A DNA stretch of 64,000 bases from Pardosa pseudoannulata (Eukaryota > Arthropoda > Arachnida > Araneae > Lycosidae): NCBI GenBank assembly GCA_032207245.1, contig CM063509.1:4306057-4370056 (forward strand), given 5' to 3'. The number at the start of each line of letters is the position of its first letter. Within the stretch, counting starts at the first letter, position 1. This document shows positions 11,272-22,332 of the stretch, in pieces. The notes beneath the pieces are model-generated. The model was not told the DNA's origin. It saw nothing but the letters and a program-made list of their open reading frames with translations, and did no database searches. A program made the translations under genes and the position numbers.

Positions 11272-12413
11272 ATATAGAGTTAGGAATGCAACCAAAAGAA
11301 CAGGTGCACAACTAGATGTTATTAGAATCCTACAATAAATAAATAAATAAAATAAAATAAAAATAAATAAATAAAATAATATAAATATAAAAAATATAAA
11401 TAAATAAAATTAAATAACTTTCTATGGCTAATAGTTTTAGAGTTATGGGAGATGCATGCGTATGTATGTACATACATCAAGATAAAACTAATGATAACTA
11501 GTTGAAGAATAGTCAAAATGGATATTTAAAGTTTCCTAATACATACATACACACATAATACTTAAAATACTAACTATCCATCAGTTCTTGTCAAAATAAA
11601 TATTTCCATTGAAACTTGTGATTATAATATGCTTCTTTTTTATTTTGTACAAGGGCATAAAAATGTGTATTCACTTTAGAGAAAAAAAAATTCTAAAGGA
11701 AAAACATAATAAAATTCTTTAATTTAATTAACATAGAACTATATCAAATTTAGATTTTAAACATCACCAAATGAAATATCAAACACTTTTTCAAAATGAG
11801 ATGAACAAACTGATGAAAATTTTCTCTTAGAATTTAAAAAAACAAACAAACAAATATTGATGATTTGGTAAGATTTTTAGTAGATGATAGGAAAGCCAGA
11901 ACTATCACAAGGTAATCTGAAGTCAGGCAGCCAATCATAAATAAGCAGTTGAGAATTCATTATCCATCAATTTCCTCACAGTCTCATGGTTTCTGCAGAT
12001 AATACGTACTTGCAGACATATGCACAAATCTAAATAAGGGGAAGAAATCATATATAAATAGCAGTCCTATGAAAAATTCAACTTTATATAATTTTAAAGA
12101 TTTTTTTTATTTTTAAGAGTTTTTTAAAGTAATTTTTTATTTAAACAAGAGACAATTAAAAATAAAGTATAATTGAATTAGCAAAACAGTTAAGAATACT
12201 ATTTCCAATATGAGATGGTATTAAATCAAAATAAGAAAGAATTAACACAGGAAAACATTTACAAAACAGTACTGCACTGACCTCTCTTTGTTTTAGAAAG
12301 GTTGGATAAGTGGAAATACAGGACTTAAAAAAAAAAAAAAATTGACTCTGACTTCCCCAAGGATGAGAAAGAGATTTTTTTGAAGATTGTTTATTTTGTT
12401 CCTCCATATTTAG

Positions 12414-12663
12414 ATGTTCGGTTGCTGTGGGACTTCTTGCAGCAGCTATTGAACGACGTTCAACAGCGGTACACAGGGTGCATTGTGTGGAAAGACAAGG
12501 GTCGCGGAGTGTTCAAGATCACAGACCCCCACCGGCTGGCAGCCCTCTGGGGCAGACAGAAGAATCACCTCAACATGAACTTCGACAAGATGTCCAGGGC
12601 ACTACGCTACTATTACAGGGTCCGCATCCTACAGAAGGAACCAGGCGAGAGGCACTGCTACAG
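12414..12663 (+). CDS. aop: Yan/aop-like gene, ETS DNA-binding domain exon
   Basis: Encodes 83 residues of an ETS domain of the ETV6/Yan class, a sequence-specific repressor that binds GGA cores and antagonises Ets activators downstream of receptor tyrosine kinase/MAPK signalling. Visible parts: helix 1 RLLWDFLQQLLND, the IVWKDKGRGVFKITDP strand/turn, LAALWGRQKNHLNMN, and recognition helix MSRALRYYYRVRIL with the two arginines that read the GGA core, ending GERHCYR. The Q-K-N-H spacing and GERHCY ending are closest to Drosophila Yan. Bounded by acceptor CATATTTAG and donor CAG|GTATAT; phase 1 in, the last codon is split AG|G with the next exon. The open frame upstream of 12414 and downstream of 12663 is intron. 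Confidence 0.93.
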
Positions 12664-13053
12664 GTATATTCTTTTGAAAATACCCCTAGGTTATACATAT
12701 AAATGTAACATGTGACTTTTATTTATTACTACACAGGAATTAGACCTATTATTTTTAATTGCAATAAGAAGACGTACATAGTAAAAACCACAGCAAAATC
12801 TATGTTTAAGTTATTTGAGACTGAATAAAAACATCTTTACCTGACAAGAGATCAGAATTGAATGATATCAAAAACACACTTCTATTACAAATTTCTCTCA
12901 ACAGTGAAAAAAGAGACATTCTTTTCCAAAGTTCCAGCAGCTTAGTCAACATTATTAAAAGTCAGAAAGAAAGTTAGATCATTGGAAAATTGAACCATTT
13001 TTCTGTGAACATTTGGAAAATGGGGCCAGTGGACTGAAAATAAGCATTTATAG

Positions 13054-13345
13054 TACCTAATAGTTCAGTTGGTAAAGGCAATGATCTCGTAACTGAAGGG
13101 TAGTGGGTTGAGGCTCGAGCTGGTCAAAGATATGTCGTGTTCATTAAGGATAGCTGGAAGAATTCAAATATCTTCAATTTTCTAATGTTCTCAAATGATA
13201 CCTTCAGGGGGGCTCAAACAATACCTTTATGCTTTTAAATGACAAAAATCCACTTGGGCAAAGTCGCTCTTACACCCTTAATGTGCACCTCTTCTTAAGG
13301 TTTAATCCCTCGTTGAATATCATCCTTTTGCATATCGTAATGGGA
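13054..13345 (+). mobile_element. tRNA-derived SINE, copy 1
   Basis: Has an A-box-like TAGTTCAGTTGG (13061-13072) and a B-box-like GGTTGAGGCTC (13106-13116), spaced as in a tRNA, with an anticodon-loop-like CTCGTAA between them. The following 200 bp share several blocks (CAAATGATAC, the TTCTTAAGGT region) with 41250-41530 in reverse orientation. Lies in the last intron of the Yan/aop-like gene. End is approximate. Confidence 0.65.
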
Positions 13346-14320
13346 TCTATTGGACCTTTCCTGCACTAGTGTATTAAGTAACAACATATAAATTCAACAT
13401 ATATATAATGTTGAATTTTTGAAGGTTTGAAGATGATGTGTTTGTGCCTGTTCTTGCCATTGCTATGTGAAGAGAGGCTGTTTTTCTATTGTTTATTATT
13501 GGGTAACAGAACTGGTTATCAATATTTTGAACTAGATATAACCAGACATTTCATTTTACATCAAAATATTCATTGTGTTTGTGGTCAGCATAATTTAAAT
13601 GTACGAATACTTCTTTAAGTGTGTGTAATTTGGAGTTTTATAGCATACAAAAACTGCCTAAGTGGGCAACTTAAACAAGCTGTAATCTCATTTTCACAAG
13701 TTGACGATTCCCTCATAGCAGTTTTTCACTCAAATGTATTACAAACTCATTTGAATGCAGAATTTTAAATAAATTCTATGGTTTATGTTTTCGGAAAATT
13801 TTAGGGTATTATTTTAATTTAATCTGATTTTATCCTTTTCTGACATTAAACTTACATTTGGAAGAAAAATTGTTTTTAATAGATTATTATTTTTTAAATT
13901 GCTAATATAATAAATAGCAGAATCTAGTTGATTTCACCTCCAAAAAAAATGTTGATTTATAAAAATAGATTTTATTTTTTATTTATGTGATTGAGTAACA
14001 GCTTGGTGAATCATTTAGAACTTGAGTATTTTGATTTTTGGTTAATATTGCAAGTTAGATGGAGATTAAAATAAGATTGGTAATGAATCAGAAATATTTT
14101 AAAGTGGGTCCAATAATAAAAATGAATTTCATGTTGTTATTTATTTAATGCTTTAACTGCTTGGTAGAAAATATGATATATAAAGTAAAATACAGTCCTT
14201 CTAGAAGAAGTAATTTTTTAGAAAAAATGAAAATTATTGGTATCTAACATGTCAGTTGCGTTAAGTGGAATTCATTCAAGGAATATTATTGAGAGATGAG
14301 TAATTTTGGTTTGTTTTCAG

Positions 14321-14453
14321 GTTTCTCCGTCATCCCAGTGAGCTTCGACATTGCAAGCAGAGATCGCTGTTGGCAAGAGACCCTGAAAACGGTGACATCG
14401 AGGCAGCTTTAGACATGAGCATCAAAGAAGAAGGACCCGGTGACCTCGACTAG
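14321..14453 (+). CDS. aop: Yan/aop-like gene, terminal coding exon
   Basis: After acceptor TTTGTTTTCAG the exon completes the split arginine codon and reads RFLRHPSELRHCKQRSLLAR, the end of the ETS domain (compare RFL/QFL plus basic tail in ETV6 and Yan), then a short acidic tail DPENGDIEAALDMSIKEEGP and GDLD before TAG at 14451. Only about 45 residues follow the ETS core, as in vertebrate ETV6, whereas Drosophila Yan has a long C-terminal region. The tail has an IKEE site matching the SUMO consensus psi-K-x-E; SUMO acceptor lysines are known in both TEL and Yan, so this is a plausible regulatory site. Confidence 0.92.
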
Positions 14454-14917
14454 ATATGTCCATTTTTTTTAAAGACACAGTTCTATGTTTCTATTTACTT
14501 TTGTTCTTTTTTAAAGTAGCCCACCTGAAGTCTGGTTCACACTGGCTCTCCTGTTCCTAGAACTATTTTATGTCACTTATTTCTTGGCCACTGAGATGGT
14601 CGAATAGGCTGACATGAGTTTCAGAGGTTTCGTCATGGCTCCTCTTCACTATAGCTCATGGAAGGCCACTAGAAGCCATTACCTCTCTGTGGAATGGGTA
14701 TGGCTTATTGGTCAAACATGAAAGACATTTGAGCATGGGCAGCTAAAGTGTGCAATAGGTTAGAAATGCATCCATATACTGGCCTATGATTTTATTTTTG
14801 TTCCATCTGCTAGCAATTAACTTGAAGAAACTTTACATGGAAATTAAAATTTATTTAGCATATATTAAAAATAAGAAGTCAAGACAGATCAAGAACTCCA
14901 GAGTAACTTTAAAAAGC
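14454..14917 (+). other. Probable 3' UTR of the Yan/aop-like gene
   Basis: Follows the stop directly. ATTAAA hexamers occur at 14843 and 14864 but no clear canonical AATAAA before the MITE that begins at 14918; the true poly(A) site is not determined from sequence and may lie further right. Confidence 0.5.
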
Positions 14918-15850
14918 TTAAGGTATCCGTCTACGTTCAGAGAACTTTTTTCTTTAAATGTAGAAACTAGTTCATGTTTTTAGATTTATTTTTTATATTA
15001 TCATAGAGAATGGCACTTAAAAAATTTATTCCTGGAGACGTTTTTATAAAATTTCTAATAAATAAAGAAAATTTAGTAAAAAAATCGTGTTTTTTCAAAA
15101 GGTCTAATTTTTTAATCAATTAAATTATTTCAATTTTTTGGGATGCAACCCCTTTCATATACACTGGACTAGTGAATCACCTCAAATCTTTGCTTCATTT
15201 ATATTTGGTAAAAAATTTGGGTCCTTCAAAATCATAGACATTGAATTTTTAACGAATTTTCGTTACCTTTATATCTAACTATGAGTGTAACATCACTAAA
15301 AATGATCCAAATTGAAAGCTTTTAGGTCATTCACTAGTAAATACTATCAAAAGCATTCATAATAATTTTCAACAAAATATTTTAAGAACTTTTTGAGAAA
15401 TCCCATTTCAAGTTTCGACATTTTATTAAAAATACCGTTCTGAGAAAAATGCATTTGAAGTTTATCAAAGAAATTTTAAATAGCAAAAAATTAAAATACC
15501 GGTTCAAAATTCCCCACACTTTCTTGCTTCAAAACTTTCTCATTGCCATGTTGCTAATTATTAAAAATACTAGAAAAAAATGCTTAAACTAATCTTAATG
15601 AAAATTAAAAAAAAACTTTGTCCAAAAAATGTTCTTTAAATTCGCAACTTCCAGTTCTGAAGTTGCTACTTTTGTTTTGTTTTGACAGCTGTTACTGATG
15701 TTTAAATAGCTGTCATTTTTCTTTAATATGCCATAGACACAAAACAAAAACAGATTTAGAAGCCTAAAAGTTGAAATTTTACAATAGAGAAATAAAAAAA
15801 TTATGATTTTTGACAAAAAAAGATGTTTTCAATGTAGACGGATACCTTAA
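14918..15850 (-). mobile_element. MITE-A copy 2 (933 bp), inverted relative to copy 1
   Basis: Starts TTAAGGTATCCGTCTACG and ends GTAGACGGATACCTTAA. Aligns along its length with the reverse complement of 5273-6240, with small indels. The open frame at 15595-15816 is non-coding sequence of the element. Sits 465 bp after the Yan/aop-like stop codon. Confidence 0.85.
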
Positions 15851-16570
15851 TGTAAATTTAAAAATTCTTACAATATAATTAAAGTGAACATTATTATTTT
15901 TATTTCATAAAATCTTAATTTAGTTTATCATTTTTTAATAGATTAATTTATAACCACTCAAATTTTTGCTTCATTTGTAAATAATATATACATATATTTT
16001 ATCAAATATAATTAAACTGAGGAATATATATTACCACATATTATCTAAAATTCATCATAGAAGATAATGACTTTTAATATGATTACATGTGAACTTAACT
16101 TGAGAAAAAAATTGTAACTTAAATGTGAAATGTAAAAACAAAATCAGCCATGATGATGCAACAAAAAGTTGCAATTTATTTATATTTTAATAATGAAAAT
16201 TAAGTATAGTTTATTTTTCGTCAAATAAGAAAAGCTTATTTTTTCCTATTTAATTAATCACAACTTTAAGTTACATACAATTAGAGAGAATTAAAATTAT
16301 CGTTATTTGGTTTTTGTAAATATTAACCATGAAAAATTTAAACTATGATGATTTAGTTTTATGTACTGTTAAGTTGTTAAATTTTATGTATTCAAATTTG
16401 AAAGAGTCTTTTTAGTAGTAAGAAATGAATGTGAAAAAAAAGTTTCATTATGATATAATAGAGAGTATTCATAATGATCAAAAGTGGCTCTTATCTTAAA
16501 ACCTATATTAAACTTGAGAAATGTGATATGCATCATTCAACTGATTTCCTGATCAGGAATTAAATAAATA
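15851..16570. other. No gene seen
   Basis: Very AT-rich, no coding signal or recognised repeat. Confidence 0.5.
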
Positions 16571-17371
16571 AATCAGAAGAAAGTTTAGAAGTGTTTAATT
16601 TAATAAGGATATATTTGCAATTTACTTTAATTTTTAAAATAATAAAGTTTACAACCATTTATAGCTATAAGAATAATCATAGTTAGAGTTAATATAAATT
16701 AATTCATTGTTTTGACAGCAAAACAATGAATTTTTAAAATATTTTGTTCATGCATACTAGTAGTATTTGAAATTCTACTGTTAAGATTTGGCCTCTCTTA
16801 AATATCTGTTTGGCTTTTTAATTTTTTGTTCTTTAAATTTCATATATGAATTTTCCTTCAACTCGGTTTTATGTATCTCCTTTTTAACATGACTGCTACA
16901 AATGTAAAAACGGAGCAACTTGTTTCAATATGTTTATCTTAATTGCTAATAGATGATGCCAATATTTAGACAGGAAAGTTTAGTGGCCCATTTTCTATCA
17001 AATACTGGCTCATCATCTAGTTTACCGTGATTATTCTTATAGCTATAAATGGTTGTAAATTTTATTATTTTAAAAATGAAAGTAAATTGCAAATATATCC
17101 TTAAGCCTTCCGTGGTCCATTTATTTTTCACTCCATATTTCCAAACTTTCAAAACAGAGCTTCTAATTTTATTCAATTGATCGAACAATTAATGACAGTG
17201 TAAAACTGAATTTGGAATCAGTCTTCCCATCTTTTCAATAACAAGACCAATATATTAGAATGGGTTTTGCACTTCCCACAGGTGTATTTTGTAAGATCGT
17301 GTAGGAGGGAAGTCATCTTCCCACGACCCACGAAAGGGTTAAATTAAACACTTCTAAACCTTCTTTTGATT
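16571..17371. repeat. Foldback element with about 110-bp inverted arms
   Basis: Arm 1 at 16571-16680 is matched in reverse by 17029-17100 plus 17343-17371, for example TACAACCATTTATAGCTATA in arm 1 against TATAGCTATAAATGGTTGTA in arm 2, and GTTTAGAAGTGTTTAATTTA against TAAATTAAACACTTCTAAAC. Arm 2 is interrupted by a separate TTAA-flanked element. The spacer (16681-17028) is not assigned. Confidence 0.8.
17105..17338. mobile_element. piggyBac-like MITE inserted in the foldback arm (234 bp)
   Basis: Flanked by TTAA at 17101-17104 and 17339-17342. Ends are GCCTTCCGTGGTCC and, in reverse, CCCTTTCGTGGGTC, imperfect inverted repeats of piggyBac type. The opposite foldback arm (near 16600) preserves the sequence without this insertion, which shows directly that the 234 bp plus one TTAA were added. 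Confidence 0.8.
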
Positions 17372-19150
17372 CAATGTATTTTATTAGTGCCCAGTGTGTA
17401 CAGCTAAACTAAACCTACCCTGTTTCTGAGCAGTATCTTGGGAACAAATCAACACTGTGTCCCTAAATCCACAGGAAGCATTTTTGGGAACATAAGAGAC
17501 TAACATATATATACCCAAACTTTAAAACATTACTTATTTAATGTACTTTAAAATGAACCTGAAAAGTTATTTATTTCAATATTATGAAACTAGGAATTTT
17601 ATTGTAATTTTCAGTACATTAAGTTTTCTATAATTATAATTACAAAATGTCTTTATCTTATTTCCTATTACTGCAAACTGAAACTTAATTGTAATTTAAT
17701 CAAATAAAAATTGCAGATTGATAGTACTTTTTACCAATAATGTATGGACAAAAGCTACTTAAGTACACAGTTTATTAAAAAAAAAACAGGTTCTCATTTA
17801 AAATGTATTTTACCAGTAATATAGACAAAACAACAGAAATAGGATAGCCAGATTTCTAAATTCTCTCGAATGACTCATTGCCGTCCAAATTAGAAATGTA
17901 AACCAAATTAAGCATTAGCTCAGTTAGAATGATAAAAATTTTTAAATTTGGGGACTTTTTAGCATCCCCAAATAGTGAAAATATTTTTGGAGACAAACTA
18001 AAAAAACTATTTCAATTTGGGGACTGTCACCCAATTTTCGAGGATGTATAGTCACCTTAAGCTACACTTTTCGCCATTGTAGCATTTATAGTAGCAGTGG
18101 CCTGTTAGGGACCATAGTGACATGATGCTATTGTAAATCAGTTTTCAACCTTGTGCTCTCAGAAAATTGTTATTTGTTATTGAATGATAAGATGTAAACT
18201 GTAATGCATGTGATATTTAATATGTTATGTAATAATATAATATATATACTGTTTCATTTTATGACTTTGTTCTTAAAAAAATTGTAAATGTGTTAAAGTG
18301 AAGAGGCTTCTGACACCAAGTAGTAATAAGGCAGCAGTATTTTTAAACAGTGTCTTTGGAACAAATCATGGTGTGTCCTTGAATCTAGGGAAAGCTTTGA
18401 GGACATTAGAAAATATTTTTGGAAACTTAAACAGATTTTTATTTTATATTTACTAAATATTCATTTTCATTTAATTATAAAAGGAATACATCTTTATCTT
18501 ATTTTCTATTATTACATACCCAAACTTGAATTTATTATAATAAAAATAAAAATTGCAAATTTATTATACCAATAAATTTTTACTAATTTTTTTTTCCTTA
18601 AAAGCTACTTTCTATTTAAGTAGCTTAAGTTCATTACAAATAAAAAATTATTTTCATTTAAAATATATTTTGCCAATAATGTAGACAAAACAGCAACAAT
18701 GTTTTCTCCAGATTCTCAAATTCCCGCAATTGATCCCCTGGCTAGGGTTGGCCTGGGTAAGGTTGACTTAGCCTCTTATCATTTCAGTGGGTAGATAAAC
18801 TGAGGACCAAGAATGATTGGGAGCTGAACACTGAGCGTTCCGTGTAAGGTTGACCACCTAACCAGAACATATGCTTTGCACCCCAGGGCTCTTGGTCTCA
18901 GAAACAGAGATTGGCACTGTAGATCTTGGCCCCCTAGGGGCTGTTGCTCCAAGGAGTTTAGATTCATTAATGTCCAAATTAATAATGCAAACAAAATTAA
19001 TCTACAGCTGAGTTAGAATGACGGAAAAGGGCAATTTGAGGATTTTTTGCACCTTCAGTAGTCAAAGTATTTTTGACAACAAAATAAAAAAATCTAAATT
19101 TGGGAACTGTCCCCAAATTTCAAAGACATGTAGTTACCTTAAGTAGGAAG
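17372..19150. repeat. Ancient tandem duplication, two units
   Basis: Unit 1 (about 17430-18064) and unit 2 (about 18345-19145) share ordered blocks: a CAC/GGTGTGTCC start, the A-rich middle, GTCCAAATTA, GAGTTAGAATGA, TTTGGGGACT or its variants, and GTAGTCACCTTAAG-type ends. Unit 2 is longer because it gained a D1 repeat. No coding potential in either. Confidence 0.65.
18735..18966 (-). repeat. Dispersed repeat D1, copy 2
   Basis: Near full-length D1 in reverse orientation, from the GTGGGTAGATAAACTGAGGA side to CCAAGGAGTTTAGAT. It is absent from the paired tandem unit at about 17875-17890, so that unit acts as an empty site. The left border is uncertain by tens of bases. Confidence 0.7.
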
Positions 19151-20945
19151 GACTTTTCTTTCATTTTGGGCAAATTTTAGGAAAAAATAGTATTTCATAT
19201 AAATAACAGAGTATAAAAGCATGCTTAAATAAAACTATTTTTTCCAGGTAGCTAAGACTATCCTTAAAATTTATATTATGCTTAATTACATTTTGTCCCA
19301 AAGAAAATTTGGCAAATAAATAAAAATTCTGCATGCAAGAATCCCTTTTATTTATTTGCTGTCATTGGCAGCTGGCATAGATTTATGCACCCATCTGAGC
19401 TATCTTATTAATGCCAAATGATTTTTAAATGTCGCCATAATGCAGAAATTTAAAAATGAGAAAGATGTTTGAATGATGAATTCATTTGATCACTTTTAGG
19501 ATGAGTTCAATTTCATAGCAAAAGAAAAATGAGTCAAAATTTATAAGAAGTATTAAATTTTATTCTGGAAGTGATGGAGAGGGTGTGAAAAATACTGATA
19601 ATTAAAATCAATTCTAGGGTATTTTGCTTTTTTTAATGCTTTGAAACATTAGTGGGAATAGTAACTATTCATCTCAAAGACGAAGTGAGCGTGACAGGTT
19701 TTTAAATGCCTATTAAAATAACATTGTACTACATAATGTTCTATTTAGTATCAAAAAAGATATTTATTTTTTTAAAGCAATATTTAAATATTAGTCTAGA
19801 AGTCATTGGGCAATGGTTCGGAACACGTTGAACCACAAATGCACTTCATTCTTCACAATTTATATGCGTAAAGTAGTCAAATTTTCCTATTTTTATGATC
19901 CGTTCATTCAGACAGCTACAGGTTCATACACAATTTTAAAAGTTTACTAACAATTCTTCTAATCGAAATATTAGAATTCAATATTTCAATTATTATATTC
20001 ATTAATGAATATTATAGTTGAAATATTGAATTGTTGTTAGCTGGAGGCTCATATCTATTTTTAAAGGTTTAATAATAATTCTCCTTGTTGATTGTTAAAG
20101 GGAGACACTTTGGTATCCATGTAACAAAAATGTCTTTACTTATATTTGCCACAGCATTTTTTCTAAATAATACTTCTTTTTTTCTGATTTATGAGCCATA
20201 TTGCAATAAAACGAATTAAGTAAACTAACAGTTATACTATAAATCCTTCAAAGAGACCATAAGTGCTTTATTTTTTTCTATCTATAATACTGTTGCACAT
20301 TTGATCCAGTGAGCTTAAAGATCCTTTATAGAATTATAGAGTTTGACTATTTCTGGTTCTCTTCTTTGTGGAATCATGTTGAGTTTATCATGAAAAGTAA
20401 GAAAAGGGATCAAAATAACTCACATTGAGGTTCCAACACTTTGAGAATGCAATTCTAAGAGAAGAGATCTGAAGAAATTTGTCTTTAAATACACACTCAG
20501 ATTTTCATTTAAAAGCATCAAGGTTAAACAAATATTCAACATATTTCTATTTCTCCCTTGAATGTTTCTAGTTAATTTTCTGATGAAGTAAGATGCTAGA
20601 ATTTCTTTGAGTATTTGATCCCAAATAAGGTGTTGAATTGATCACATAATTCATTCTAATTTTATGTCCCAATTTTCAGTCTTGTTAAATATGTACACCC
20701 TCCTTGGTTTAACCAGGCAAAGAAGGCTCCTATGTGTTTATTACTGAAATGTTCTCTTACCACTAATTCACATCATTTCGATGCAACTATATTCCTGTTT
20801 TTGACTTCTTTTTGTTACCTTGGAGATATTTTTCCTCTCGATCTTTGATAGAACATTAATCTAACAAATTGAAAAAATATTGGATGAACTGCCTCCTTTA
20901 TGTGCATTATTTTTAACAAGCTTTTCAGTAGTAATTTTTTGGCAA
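19151..20945. other. No gene seen
   Basis: AT-rich with no conserved frames. Contains one long hairpin (listed) within a pair of about 50-bp imperfect direct repeats beginning near 19912 and 20039 (GCTACAGGTTCATA versus GCTGGAGGCTCATA). Confidence 0.5.
19976..20031. repeat. 56-bp near-perfect hairpin
   Basis: ATTCAATATTTCAA at the left pairs with TTGAAATATTGAAT at the right; the 27-bp arms have two mismatches and the centre is TA. Probably a decayed short inverted-repeat element or a replication-derived palindrome. Confidence 0.8.
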
Positions 20946-21986
20946 TCTATATATATATAAATGAATTTGTGTTTGTTTGTCTGAACGTGATAGACTCAAA
21001 AACCATGTATCCAATCGCCTTGAAAATTTGGGAAATTATTAGCTTCATCCCTGGGAAAGTTTATGTAAATTTTTAACTTTCAAAATCCATTCCTTCTCCC
21101 TTTTTCGAGCATTTCACGGCATTATTTCCCCCGGTTAAACACAGATTAATTTTTTTATTTATCGCATCACAACTAAGTGAAAGAAGCAATATTTCTAGCA
21201 ATGTGACGTCATTCCAAGTAATCGTTTTAAACACAGTTTGTCCTCAGTTAAAAGCAGGAGATTAAAATTTTCAATTTATCACATAATGAATAAGTGAAAA
21301 TATTTTTTTTCTATCATTATGACGTCATTCCTTTAAACATCTCATTTATTCATTTCTTATTTTATATTATTAAACATCGTCTGCGTAGTATCCATTCGAT
21401 TTGACCTGGAAATTTAGATATAAAGAAGATTAACTTCCATTTCTATGTGACGGAAATTATAGCATTTTTATATAAGAACTCATTTTAAATTTAATTCTTG
21501 GTTCACTTTTATGTCACAATGAAATGTTTATCAACAAAATTTTAACAACAAAAAGTACAAATTTCATTGACTCTCCTGGGCAAATAAAAATCTATCATTT
21601 TATATAATCTTTATATTCATATGTTTGCCAGTATGAATGTGTGTTTCTGTTTCATACAAAACCATGCAGTTTGTCATAAATTTCCTTAATTTTGGCCAAC
21701 ATTTATTAATACCACCAAAATTAGTACTGTTGCTGTCCAAACCTCTGCTTCCTATTCTACCACGTAATATGGCAAGATCTATTAACGTTGCTAATCAACG
21801 TACAGTAGTAATACAGCAGTATAAAAACTGAATACTGTTATAATATGCTTATAATAGAAATATATAAATATACCGATGACTCGAACTGTACTGTGACGAA
21901 TTTAGAGAGTTATGCGTGAAGAAAAAATCTTTGTTTAAAAGTAATACATTAAGTTCACCGTAGCGAAGAACGGGCACACATGATAG
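20946..21986 (+). mobile_element. Helitron-like non-autonomous element (about 1.04 kb)
   Basis: Starts TCTATATATATATAAATGAA directly after A, runs into the phrase TTTGTCTGAACGTGATAGAC that is common at the start of many arthropod Helitron-type repeats, and ends with a short hairpin (CCGTAGCGAAGAACGG near 21958) about 10 bp before GATAG followed by T. That is the 5'-TC / 3'-hairpin / CTRR layout with insertion between A and T, except that the terminal C is G. The open frame at 21637-21831 is inside and not recognisable. Confidence 0.55.
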
Positions 21987-22301
21987 TATCATATAATTTT
22001 ACTCATTATTTGTTTAAATTTGAAAATGTCCATTTATTTCCAATTGTAGATATAAATTTTATGAAAACAAAACCATTTTCTTTAAACTTTGTAATTGTTT
22101 TTTTTAAATAGCACAAAACTTTTGTTACAGTATATAAGACACTATCAGGGATAATAACCCGTAAATTTCAGCATATTCAATGAAAGTTATGCATTTAGGC
22201 TTAACAGGGAAGGTCCTGGGTAAGCATTTCTTTCTCTTTCTGAAAGTCCTTTTTCCTCTGAAACTAGGACAGCTTTGCCAAAATATTTTATTGATACTTA
22301 C

Positions 22302-22332
<31 letters not shown>

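Larger units (their letters stand above)
7103..12413 (+). other. Intron of the Yan/aop-like gene (5.3 kb)
   Basis: From donor GTAAGT at 7103 to the acceptor CCTCCATATTTAG at 12413. It contains a Tigger element, a decayed LINE RT and a hAT element (listed separately), a poly-AAAT tract at 11335-11410 and otherwise AT-rich sequence. The open frame at 9474-9692 (-) is unusually GC-rich for the intron but I cannot assign it. Confidence 0.6.

Noticed and set aside
17219..17226. miR-7 seed match (GTCTTCC), which would recall miR-7 control of Drosophila yan
   Set aside because: It lies inside a piggyBac-like MITE almost 3 kb beyond the stop codon, past any supported 3' end; a 7-base match is expected by chance.
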